From NCBI GenBank assembly GCA_002425935.1, contig DINE01000014.1:1-34602 (forward strand): a stretch of 34,602 bases of DNA. Direction: 5' to 3'. This DNA is from Bacteroidales bacterium UBA5548 (lineage in GTDB: Bacteria; Bacteroidota; Bacteroidia; Bacteroidales; UBA932). Below are positions 16,096 through 23,934 of the stretch, piece by piece. Position numbers and translations under genes: made by a program. The notes beneath the pieces were generated by a model. That model made no database searches. It was not told the origin of the DNA and worked only from the letters and a program-made list of their open reading frames with translations. Each line of letters opens with the position of its first letter. Position 1 is the first letter of the stretch.

Positions 16096-17115
16096 ATGGC
16101 ATTCTCATTTTTGACACAAGAGCTGGCAATAGACCTTGGAACTGCCAACACAATAATACTGATGAACGACAAAATTGTCGTTGACGAACCATCTATTGTG
16201 GCTATTGACCAGAATACCGGCAAACCGATAGCCTTCGGACAAAAGGCCAGGATGATGCACGGAAAGACGCATGCAAACATCAAAACCATAAGACCGCTAA
16301 GAGATGGCGTTATTGCCGACTTTAACGCAGCCGAGCAGATGATTCGCGGTTTTATCAAGATGATCAACTACCGTAATTCATTCTTCACACCAAGCCTTAA
16401 AATGGTAGTGTGTATCCCTTCAGGGAGTACAGAGGTAGAGATCAGAGCCGTTCGCGACTCTGCAGAACACGCGGGAGGAAGGGACGTTTACCTGATTTAT
16501 GAACCAATGGCAGCTGCAATCGGTATAGGAATTGATGTTGAAGCACCGGCCGGTAATATGGTTGTTGACATAGGAGGCGGTACAACCGAGATTGCCGTTA
16601 TTTCTCTCGGAGGAATTGTTATCAACCAAAGCATAAGGGTTGCAGGCGATGTATTTACATCTGAAATTCAGCAATATATGCGCCAGCAACACTCCATCAA
16701 AATAGGAGAGCTTACTGCAGAAGATATAAAAATCAAAGTGGGAGCAGCTATGTCGGAGCTGGATGTCTACCCTGAGCCTTACGCTGTGAGAGGTCCAAAC
16801 CTGATGACAGCGCACCCGGTTGAGGTAAGTGTTACCAGTCAGGAGATTGCACACAGTATTGATAAATCGCTGGTTAAAATCGAGGCGGCAATTATTCAGG
16901 TGCTGGAGCAGACACCACCAGAACTATATGCCGACATTGTACAAAACGGTATTTATCTTACAGGCGGGGGCGCTCTGCTAAGAGGTCTTGACAAGAGGCT
17001 TTATGAGAAGATTAACATTAAGTTTCATGTTTCGGAAGATCCTTTGCACTCTGTAGCCAGAGGCACAAGTATCGCACTTAAGAATACCGAAAAGCACCCG
17101 TTCTTAATGAGGTAA
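16096..17115 (+). CDS. mreB: Rod shape-determining protein MreB
   Basis: Bacterial actin homologue that forms membrane-bound filaments and positions the elongation machinery. The 339-residue protein has the phosphate-1 motif IDLGTANTII (12-21), phosphate-2 VVDIGGGTTEIAVI, the adenosine motif LTGGGALLRGL, and the interdomain segment YEPMAAAIGIGI. It sits first in the block mreB-mreC-mreD-mrdA-rodA, with gaps of 9 bases from purH and 6 bases to mreC. It is indicative of a rod-shaped or elongating cell. Confidence 0.98.
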   Translation: MAFSFLTQELAIDLGTANTIILMNDKIVVDEPSIVAIDQNTGKPIAFGQKARMMHGKTHANIKTIRPLRDGVIADFNAAEQMIRGFIKMINYRNSFFTPSLKMVVCIPSGSTEVEIRAVRDSAEHAGGRDVYLIYEPMAAAIGIGIDVEAPAGNMVVDIGGGTTEIAVISLGGIVINQSIRVAGDVFTSEIQQYMRQQHSIKIGELTAEDIKIKVGAAMSELDVYPEPYAVRGPNLMTAHPVEVSVTSQEIAHSIDKSLVKIEAAIIQVLEQTPPELYADIVQNGIYLTGGGALLRGLDKRLYEKINIKFHVSEDPLHSVARGTSIALKNTEKHPFLMR

Positions 17116-17121
17116 AAGCAG

Positions 17122-17952
17122 ATGTGGGGCAGATCTCCAATTCTTCGCGGCCTTGCCACAATAATCCTCTTTCTTGCACTTGAGGTTGTCTCAATATTGT
17201 TTATTGCCAACGACAGCGTGTTTCAGAGGGTGAAGATCAGTGGCGCAGCAATGTATCTTAAATCAGGCGTATCTTCAGTTACCTCTGATATAAGGTACTA
17301 TTTCTGGCTTAAGGAGCATAACGAAGTATTACTCAGGGAGAATCAGCGCTTAAAGGAGCAGCTAGCAATTTACAGGACAAAAGGAGAGATGGCTGACACA
17401 CTTGAGGGATTCTTACCCACCACTCCCGATTTCACCTACATTCCTGCAAAGATTATCTCAAACAGCACAAACAAGCTCAATAACTTTATAATTATTAACC
17501 GCGGAAGCAGACACGGAGTTAAAAAGGATATGGGGGTAATTACACCCGAGGGAGTTGTTGGAGTAATCAGCTCTGTTTCGGACAATTATGCCTATATCAT
17601 ATCGTTCCTGAACATTAACCAAAGTGTAAGCGCAAGAATTGAGCCTTCGGGAGCATTCGGGCCACTTATCTGGGAGGGAAGAAGTTCGGACTATGCCACA
17701 CTTGCAGAGGTACCTTACCATATAAAAGTCTCTGTTGGTGACACCGTGTTCACAAGCGGATTCTCAACAATCTATCCGCCCGATGTGCCACTCGGTACAA
17801 TAAGACGTTCGACGGTTATAAGGGGCTCACACCATAAGTTTCAGGTAAAGCTTTTCCAGAACTTCGGCTCTTTACGCTATGTGAGCGTAGTGGTAAATAA
17901 CAAGAAAGATGAGTTAAACCAATTTCTGAAAGAGAATGAAGTCAGGCGGTAG
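17122..17952 (+). CDS. mreC: Rod shape-determining protein MreC
   Basis: Bitopic membrane protein of the elongasome that activates PBP2/RodA. The 276-residue protein has a short cytoplasmic start, a membrane segment at about residues 10-28, a coiled-coil stretch (LKEHNEVLLRENQRLKEQLA, about 60-79) and a beta-rich periplasmic domain with NRGSRHGVKKDMGVI and the later GDTVFTSGFSTIYPPDVPLG. Its last 17 bases overlap mreD, suggesting translational coupling. Confidence 0.96.
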   Translation: MWGRSPILRGLATIILFLALEVVSILFIANDSVFQRVKISGAAMYLKSGVSSVTSDIRYYFWLKEHNEVLLRENQRLKEQLAIYRTKGEMADTLEGFLPTTPDFTYIPAKIISNSTNKLNNFIIINRGSRHGVKKDMGVITPEGVVGVISSVSDNYAYIISFLNINQSVSARIEPSGAFGPLIWEGRSSDYATLAEVPYHIKVSVGDTVFTSGFSTIYPPDVPLGTIRRSTVIRGSHHKFQVKLFQNFGSLRYVSVVVNNKKDELNQFLKENEVRR

Positions 17953-18451
17953 TATAATTATATCATTCATCTCGCTTCTGTTTGTTCAGGTTATTCTGAG
18001 CGGACTGGTAGATTTTGGCCCTTTGGTCTTTATCGCAGTTTTCCCTCTGTTTGTAATGACCCTCCCAATAAACACCTCTTTAAACGGATTACTTATCTGG
18101 GCCTTTATCATGGGGTTGGCTGCAGACTACTTTACTAACTCAATAATGGGGCTTAACAGTTCGGCTTTGCTAATTATGGCTCTTGTTCAGCCTCAGATAT
18201 TTAAAGCAGTCAGCCGTAAAGGGGATCTTGAAAACCAGATAAGACCCGGTATGGCTCAAATGGGGCCGGCAAAATTTGCTCTCTACGTACTAATACTGCT
18301 CACTGTTCATCACATTTTTTTCTCACTTGCAGAGAGCCTGGGATTCACCCACTTTATATACAATCTGCCCCGCCTTTTAGTCAGCCTTGCAGTAAATACT
18401 TTGCTTATTCTCATTGCGGAGTACGGCCTTTTTTATAAATTGAGGCGCTAA
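17936..18451 (+). CDS. mreD: Rod shape-determining protein MreD
   Basis: Small polytopic membrane protein that completes the MreBCD complex. It has 171 residues, almost entirely hydrophobic, with about five or six predicted membrane helices. Sequence conservation in MreD is low; the call rests on hydropathy, length and its fixed place between mreC (17-base overlap) and mrdA (10-base gap). The segment GLAADYFTNSIMGLNS resembles the conserved G-x-x-x-D core of MreD. Confidence 0.92.
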   Translation: MKSGGSIIISFISLLFVQVILSGLVDFGPLVFIAVFPLFVMTLPINTSLNGLLIWAFIMGLAADYFTNSIMGLNSSALLIMALVQPQIFKAVSRKGDLENQIRPGMAQMGPAKFALYVLILLTVHHIFFSLAESLGFTHFIYNLPRLLVSLAVNTLLILIAEYGLFYKLRR

Positions 18452-18461
18452 AGGGGAGGTT

Positions 18462-20294
18462 ATGGCATTTTCATTCGACAAGAAGACAACGCTTACTATC
18501 GGTGCTATTGCGGTGGCGCTTGTCTATATTGTACAGCTTTTTAACCTTCAGATACTTGATGAAGAGTACAAGATAAATGCCAGTAACAATGCATTCAGGT
18601 ACGACATAAGATACCCTGCAAGAGGACTTATTCTTGACAGAAACGGTAAAATACTTGTTGGAAACGAGACCGCATACGATATTATGATTACCCCTCTGGA
18701 GGTAAAGAATCTTGACACAGCAGACCTCTGTTCTGTATTTAATCTGGACATTAATGAAGTAAGAGTAAAGCTTAAGGAGTACCACCGGGACAGAAGAAGA
18801 ATCGGGTACCAATCTCTGCCTTTTGTTAAGCAGGTGCCGGGGTGGCAATATGCCCTTTTCTTAGAGAAATCGTATAAGTTTCAAGGGTTTACAGGCGTTT
18901 CCAGAACCATTCGCAACTACCCGTACAATGCAGGAGCAAATCTCTTCGGTTATATCTCAGAGGTTGATACTGCATTCCTGCGTCGTAACCCCGATTATCG
19001 CAGGGGCGACTATGTGGGAAGAACAGGAATAGAGCAATCCTACGAACATATCCTTAAAGGTAAAAAGGGGTACAACATCTTTCTGAGAGATGTTCATAAC
19101 AAAGTCAAAGCCTCGTTTGCAAACGGGGAGTACGATCTTGAAGCAATTCCGGGCAAGAGTATCACAAGTTCAATTGATGCCGAACTGCAGCAATATGGAG
19201 AGATACTCATGAAAAACAAGGTGGGAAGCCTGGTTGCCATTGAGCCCTCGACAGGAGATATTCTTACGCTGGTGTCAAGCCCCGGTATTGATATTGAAAA
19301 ACTTGCTCACATTAATAAACATTTTGGAGAGATAGCTGCCGACCCTCTGAAGCCTATGTTTAACAGAGCTGTCATGTCACCCTACCCTCCGGGCTCGGTA
19401 TTTAAACTGGTGAATGCGCTGATTGGCCTTGAAGAGGGCGTTCTGAATCATAATACAAAATACTCCTGTTCAGGAAGGTATCCTGTAGGAAGAGGAGTTG
19501 GTTGCCACCCTCACCCTTCACCGACAGATTTGACCCAGTCTATCTATATGTCTTGCAATACATACTATTGTTATGTTTTCAGGAACATTATCGATAACCC
19601 CAAATACCCTAACGTAGCAGCAGGTTTTAACCGCTGGAAAGAGTTGGTGGAGAGCTTTGGATTTGGAAATAAGTTAAACACAGACTTCCCTGCAGAACAG
19701 GGCGGAACTCTTCCCACAACCAATACCTATGACAGAATTCATGGTAAAAACAGGTGGAGTTCGCTTTCAATAATTTCACTGGCCATTGGTCAGGGAGAGA
19801 TAGGCACAACTCCTCTTCACCTTGCAAATCTCGCAGCTACAATTGCAAACAGAGGTTACTATCATACACCGCATATTATAAAGGGATCTCCGGATACCCT
19901 TATAAATGCCGATTATTCAAAGAAGATCTACACAAAGGTTAAACCGGAGCACTTTCTTGAAGTTATTGACGGGATGTATCTTGCAGTCAACTCACAACCC
20001 GGTTCGGGAGCAACGGCAAGAATTGCAGCAGTTAAGGGGCTGGACATCTGCGGGAAGACAGGCACCTCACAGAATCCTCACGGTAAAGACCACTCAGTCT
20101 TCATCTGTTTTGCACCAAAAGATAACCCGAAAATTGCCGTAGCAGCATATATTGAGAACGCCGGATTTGGAGCAACCTGGGCTGCCCCCATTGCCTCACT
20201 TCTTGTGGAGAGATACCTGAATCAGAAGGTAGAACGCAAAGAACTGGAGGCCTATGTTATACAGGGCAACCTTATACGTAACGTTTTAAAGTAA
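18462..20294 (+). CDS. mrdA: Penicillin-binding protein 2, elongation-specific transpeptidase
   Basis: Class B penicillin-binding protein that cross-links peptidoglycan made by RodA during elongation. The 610-residue protein has an N-terminal membrane anchor (about 10-30), the PBP dimerisation region with RGLILDRNGKILVGN, VSRTIRNYPYNAGANLFGYISEVD and GRTGIEQSYEHIL, and the transpeptidase domain with S-V-F-K (in PPGSVFKL), S-C-N (in YMSCNTYYC) and K-T-G-T (in CGKTGTSQNP). A purine-rich AAGGGGAGG just before the ATG looks like a Shine-Dalgarno sequence, which is unusual here. rodA follows after eight bases. Confidence 0.97.
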   Translation: MAFSFDKKTTLTIGAIAVALVYIVQLFNLQILDEEYKINASNNAFRYDIRYPARGLILDRNGKILVGNETAYDIMITPLEVKNLDTADLCSVFNLDINEVRVKLKEYHRDRRRIGYQSLPFVKQVPGWQYALFLEKSYKFQGFTGVSRTIRNYPYNAGANLFGYISEVDTAFLRRNPDYRRGDYVGRTGIEQSYEHILKGKKGYNIFLRDVHNKVKASFANGEYDLEAIPGKSITSSIDAELQQYGEILMKNKVGSLVAIEPSTGDILTLVSSPGIDIEKLAHINKHFGEIAADPLKPMFNRAVMSPYPPGSVFKLVNALIGLEEGVLNHNTKYSCSGRYPVGRGVGCHPHPSPTDLTQSIYMSCNTYYCYVFRNIIDNPKYPNVAAGFNRWKELVESFGFGNKLNTDFPAEQGGTLPTTNTYDRIHGKNRWSSLSIISLAIGQGEIGTTPLHLANLAATIANRGYYHTPHIIKGSPDTLINADYSKKIYTKVKPEHFLEVIDGMYLAVNSQPGSGATARIAAVKGLDICGKTGTSQNPHGKDHSVFICFAPKDNPKIAVAAYIENAGFGATWAAPIASLLVERYLNQKVERKELEAYVIQGNLIRNVLK

Positions 20295-20302
20295 AAGTAG
20301 GG

Positions 20303-21727
20303 ATGAAAAACCACGATTACAGAAAACTTGACTGGCCATTGATAGTGTGCTATCTGATTCTGACCTTTGTGGGTTGGATAAGCATCTTTTCGGCCGTTTA
20401 TGACGAAGATCACGCTCAGATATTTGATGTAACCCAGAGATACGGGATGCAGTTTATCTGGATAGTTACCTCTTTCTTCATTGCATTTGCCGTTCTCTTT
20501 CTGGTCAATCCAAAACTCTACAGTACGCTTGCCTGGATAATCTATGGATTCAGTCTGCTTTTGCTTGTAGCAGTAATCTTCCTTGGTATAGAGGTGAACG
20601 GATCCCGTTCCTGGTTTGAAATAGGGCCAGTCCGTTTTCAGCCTGCAGAGGTAGCAAAGATTGCAACAACACTTGCACTGGCATCACTGATGAGCAGTTA
20701 TCAGTTTAAAATCAAGTCATTCAAAAACATCACCCGGATACTCGCAATCATTTTACTGCCAATGGCAATAATCATCATGCAAAAGGAGACCGGCTCATCT
20801 CTGGTGTTTTTTGCTTTTATCTTTATGCTCTACAGAGAGGGGCTTAGCGGGTGGTACATAATGTTCGGAATTCTGGCCGTTATGATTTTTCTGGTTACCC
20901 TCAGTATATCTCCGTTTGCTGCCCTGATTGTGATTTTCTCTCTTTTACTGGTTGCAAGAGGTGTAATAATGAGGAGAGTATTTCTGCACATTCTCTTTCT
21001 TGCTGTTTCACTGCCGGCAATGATCTTCTCTCCGCGTCTTGGTGAAATTCAATTTATTGCCCAGAAGATTACCCTTCCGGATGAGGCATGGCTTGCGATG
21101 ATTATAATTCCTGCATTCGTTTATCATATCTACTCAACCATTAAACATAAATTTTCGGGAATGTGGCTCACAACTCTCTCTTTCATTGGAGCTGTGATGC
21201 TTGTCTTCTCGGTTGAATTTTTCTTTGAAAGGGTATTGCAGGACCATCAGAGAGCAAGAATCGAAAACTTGCTTGGAATAAATGTCGATCTTAAAGGTGC
21301 AGGCTACAATGTTCATCAGTCAAAAATTGCAATTGGCTCCGGCGGTCTTACCGGAAAAGGGTTCCTTAAAGGAACTCAGACAAAGTACAACTTTGTACCT
21401 GAGCAGAGTACCGATTTTATCTTTTGTACCGTTGGAGAGGAGTGGGGATTTATGGGATCAACCGCACTTATCTTTGTGTTCCTCTTTATGATTATAAGGA
21501 TAGTAAACCTTGCCGAAAAGCAGAAAGATAATTTCAACAGAATCTTCGGCTATTCACTCGCCTCAATTCTGTTCATGCATTTTCTTATAAACATCGGGAT
21601 GACTATCGGCATTATGCCTGTAATAGGAATCCCCCTGCCCTTTGTGAGCTACGGGGGATCATCTTTATGGAGCTTTACACTGTTTCTGTTTATTTTTATC
21701 CGAATAGACCTAGATCGTTGGAAGTAG
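20303..21727 (+). CDS. rodA: Peptidoglycan glycosyltransferase RodA
   Basis: SEDS-family membrane glycosyltransferase that polymerises lipid II in partnership with PBP2. The 474-residue protein has about ten membrane helices. Conserved segments are NGSRSWFEIGPVRFQPAEVAKIA, MQKETGSSLVF, and near the C-terminus ILFMHFLINIGMTIGIMPVIGIPLPFVSYGGSSL. It is longer than the roughly 370 residues of proteobacterial RodA; the extra length lies mostly in the middle (about 190-300) as additional hydrophobic segments, a trend I associate with this phylum. Its 3' end overlaps the convergent biotin-carrier gene by 32 bases. Confidence 0.97.
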   Translation: MKNHDYRKLDWPLIVCYLILTFVGWISIFSAVYDEDHAQIFDVTQRYGMQFIWIVTSFFIAFAVLFLVNPKLYSTLAWIIYGFSLLLLVAVIFLGIEVNGSRSWFEIGPVRFQPAEVAKIATTLALASLMSSYQFKIKSFKNITRILAIILLPMAIIIMQKETGSSLVFFAFIFMLYREGLSGWYIMFGILAVMIFLVTLSISPFAALIVIFSLLLVARGVIMRRVFLHILFLAVSLPAMIFSPRLGEIQFIAQKITLPDEAWLAMIIIPAFVYHIYSTIKHKFSGMWLTTLSFIGAVMLVFSVEFFFERVLQDHQRARIENLLGINVDLKGAGYNVHQSKIAIGSGGLTGKGFLKGTQTKYNFVPEQSTDFIFCTVGEEWGFMGSTALIFVFLFMIIRIVNLAEKQKDNFNRIFGYSLASILFMHFLINIGMTIGIMPVIGIPLPFVSYGGSSLWSFTLFLFIFIRIDLDRWK

Positions 21728-22256
21728 AGTCATCTTCAAAAATCTCAAATTCAGCGTCAGATTTTAAGAAAAGCATAGTCACACCTTTTGGAACTTTGTC
21801 ACCCTCTTTAACGAATATCTTTTCAACAGTTCCGTCAAAAGGTGCTGCAACAAGATTTTGCATCTTCATCGCTTCAAAGGTCATTATGTGACTCCCTTTT
21901 AAAACATGGTCCCCCTCTTTTATCTCAAGTGAGGTAACCACGCCGGGGATAATTGACTTTATCTCCTGAGGGTCCGGTCTTTGCCACGCTTTGCGGTTGG
22001 CGTACTTTTTGGTAAAAGTGGTTTTGTACTGTCTGGCGTTAGGAAACACCTGAAGTACTTCAAGCTTCTGCTTTTCAGCTACGCTTTCGTCACCCTCTTT
22101 AGCATTGCTTTTAACAACCTTATGCTTCTTCTCTTTCTCGGCGGCCTTTTCCAGCTTTCTTGCCTCTCGCTGCTGCTCTTTAAGCTTCTTTGCCTCCTCT
22201 TTGGCTTTTGCCTTCTGTCTTTTAATGACAAGAGCCCTTTTTTCAGATATCTTCAT
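21696..22256 (-). CDS. Biotin carboxyl carrier protein of an acyl-CoA carboxylase or decarboxylase
   Basis: The 186-residue protein carries biotin between the carboxylase (or decarboxylase) and carboxyltransferase subunits. The biotinyl domain occupies about residues 98-170, with biotin-accepting K131 in FEAMKMQN. The first 50 residues are very rich in Lys, Glu and Ala (KRQKAKAKEEAKKLKEQQ) and probably form a charged helix; an acidic tail follows the biotinyl domain. It lies 12 bases after the carboxyltransferase gene, so the two are one transcript. No biotin carboxylase or membrane decarboxylase subunit is in the window. The gene overlaps rodA tail-to-tail by 32 bases. Confidence 0.9.
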   Translation of the reverse strand: MKISEKRALVIKRQKAKAKEEAKKLKEQQREARKLEKAAEKEKKHKVVKSNAKEGDESVAEKQKLEVLQVFPNARQYKTTFTKKYANRKAWQRPDPQEIKSIIPGVVTSLEIKEGDHVLKGSHIMTFEAMKMQNLVAAPFDGTVEKIFVKEGDKVPKGVTMLFLKSDAEFEIFEDDSTSNDLGLFG

Positions 22257-22268
22257 ATGGCTTCGTTT

Positions 22269-23819
22269 TTAAAATGGTGGAATACCGTGTTTCTTCGAAG
22301 GTCGCTTAACAACCTTGTTCGAAGAGACATCAAACGAATGGATGAGGAATTTTCTGGTTTCCGAAGGATCTATAACAGCATCTATATAACCTTTGGCTGC
22401 TGCAACATAAGGGTTGGCAAACTTCTGCTTGTACTCCTCTACCTTGAGTTTTCTCATTGCTTCAGGATCGGCAGCCTCTGTAATCTCTTTTCTGAAAATG
22501 ATGTTTGCAGCGCCCTCCGGACCCATAACTGCGATCTCTGCAAGAGGCCATGCAAATACAAAGTCAGCTCTCAGGTGGCGTGAGTTCATTGCAATGTATC
22601 CTCCGCCGTAGGCTTTTCTTAGAATAATTGTAACCTTAGGAACAGTAGCCTCGCTGTATGCATAGAGCAATTTAGCTCCGTGTCGGATTACACCTGCATG
22701 CTCCTGATCTATTCCCGGAAGATATCCAGGCAGGTCTTCAAGTGTAACAATAGGAATATTAAAGGCATCACAGTATCTTATAAATCGAGCTGCCTTGTCG
22801 CTTGAGTCACAATCAAGAACTCCTGCAAGCACCATTGGCTGGTTGCATACAAAACCTACTGTTCTTCCATCGATACGGCCAAAGCCGATAACAATGTTAG
22901 CAGCCCAAAGCTCTTGTACTTCAAAGAATTTAGAGCCATCTGTAAGTGCCTTGATAACATCTCTCACATCATATGGCTTTGTAGGGTCAACCGGTACAAT
23001 TTTGTCAATTTTGTACTTTTTAGTGTCGGGCTCTATCGTCTTCTCAACATTGCAGTTGCACTCGTTGTGAGCAGGAATGTAAGACAACAATGTTTTTATC
23101 TGTTCAAAACACTCTTTTTCGCTTTTTGCAAAGAAGTGAGAGTTTCCTGTAACCTCGCTGTGTACTCTTGCGCCTCCAAGTGATTCCATGTCAATCTCTT
23201 CTCCCAGAACCGACTTTATAACCTCCGGCCCGGTAATAAACATTTTAGAAATCTTATCAACCACAAATACAAAATCGGTAAGCGCAGGTGAGTAAACCGC
23301 ACCCCCGGCACATGGTCCCAGAATAACCGACAGCTGAGGTATAACCCCGCTGGCAAGTGTGTTTCTGAAAAATATCTCACCGTAACCGGCCAGGGAGTTT
23401 ACCCCCTCCTGGATACGGGCACCGCCGGAGTCATTTATACCAATCAACGGTATTCTCATCCTAAGTGCATAATCCATGATTTTTGTGATTTTACGGGCGT
23501 GCATCGAACCCAAAGAGCCCCCTGCAACGGTAAAATCCTGGGCATAAATTGCAACCGGCCTCCCGTTTATGGTCCCGGTTCCAATAACAACTCCGTCACC
23601 TGCCAGATCTTTGCCCTCCATTCCGAACTCCCTTGCTTCGTGTTCGATAAAGAGGTCATATTCAAAAAAAGAGCCGGCATCAAGCAGCTGGCTTATTCTC
23701 TCCCTGGCAGGGAGTTTACCCATTGCAATCTGTTTTGCTATTGCGGTTTCACCTCCGCCCTGTATGGCTTTGGCTCTCCTCTCCTGCAATTCAGAAATTT
23801 TTCTTTTTAATAGATTCAT
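22269..23819 (-). CDS. Acyl-CoA carboxylase carboxyltransferase subunit (PccB/MmdA family)
   Basis: Carboxyltransferase subunit that moves carboxyl groups between biotin and propionyl-CoA/methylmalonyl-CoA; in Bacteroidetes it usually serves propionate or succinate metabolism. It has 516 residues from the ATG at 23819; an in-frame TTG at 23843 would overlap the promoter and is rejected. Crotonase-like halves are visible: VAIYAQDFTVAGGSLG, GINDSGGARIQEGV, LGPCAGGAVYSPALTDF in the first, and LPGYLPGIDQEHAGVIRHGAKLLYA and RKAYGGGYIAM in the second. Whether the complex is a carboxylase or a sodium-pumping decarboxylase cannot be decided because the third subunit is not here. A well-spaced promoter precedes it. 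Confidence 0.93.
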   Translation of the reverse strand: MNLLKRKISELQERRAKAIQGGGETAIAKQIAMGKLPARERISQLLDAGSFFEYDLFIEHEAREFGMEGKDLAGDGVVIGTGTINGRPVAIYAQDFTVAGGSLGSMHARKITKIMDYALRMRIPLIGINDSGGARIQEGVNSLAGYGEIFFRNTLASGVIPQLSVILGPCAGGAVYSPALTDFVFVVDKISKMFITGPEVIKSVLGEEIDMESLGGARVHSEVTGNSHFFAKSEKECFEQIKTLLSYIPAHNECNCNVEKTIEPDTKKYKIDKIVPVDPTKPYDVRDVIKALTDGSKFFEVQELWAANIVIGFGRIDGRTVGFVCNQPMVLAGVLDCDSSDKAARFIRYCDAFNIPIVTLEDLPGYLPGIDQEHAGVIRHGAKLLYAYSEATVPKVTIILRKAYGGGYIAMNSRHLRADFVFAWPLAEIAVMGPEGAANIIFRKEITEAADPEAMRKLKVEEYKQKFANPYVAAAKGYIDAVIDPSETRKFLIHSFDVSSNKVVKRPSKKHGIPPF

Positions 23820-23840
23820 AGGTTTTAGTTTTGTTCCGCA

Positions 23841-23870
23841 CAAAAATATGAAAATATTTTAATAAGCAAA
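23841..23870 (-). promoter_or_regulatory. Promoter of the carboxyltransferase/biotin carrier transcript
   Basis: On the minus strand TTTG (23870-23867) is followed after 18 bases by TATTTTTG (23848-23841), a good -33/-7 pair. The predicted start is about 15 bases upstream of the ATG at 23819. Confidence 0.65.
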
Positions 23871-23887
23871 TTTTATGATTTTTTGAC

Positions 23888-23895
23888 TACATTTG
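23888..23895 (+). promoter_or_regulatory. -7 box for gcvP
   Basis: TACATTTG fully matches TAnnTTTG, 39 bases before the gcvP ATG. The predicted leader of about 33 bases is too short for a glycine riboswitch. Confidence 0.6.
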
Positions 23896-23934
23896 TGCAC
23901 AAATTGTTATTAAAAACCTAATAAATAATATCAT

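Noticed and set aside
23820..23843. Upstream TTG start for the carboxyltransferase gene
   Set aside because: The TTG overlaps the -7 promoter box and would precede the predicted transcript start; the ATG at 23819 fits the family start.
23844..23934. Glycine riboswitch before gcvP
   Set aside because: The whole gap is 91 bases, shared with a divergent promoter, and I see no glycine-aptamer-like hairpins; the predicted leader is about 33 bases.
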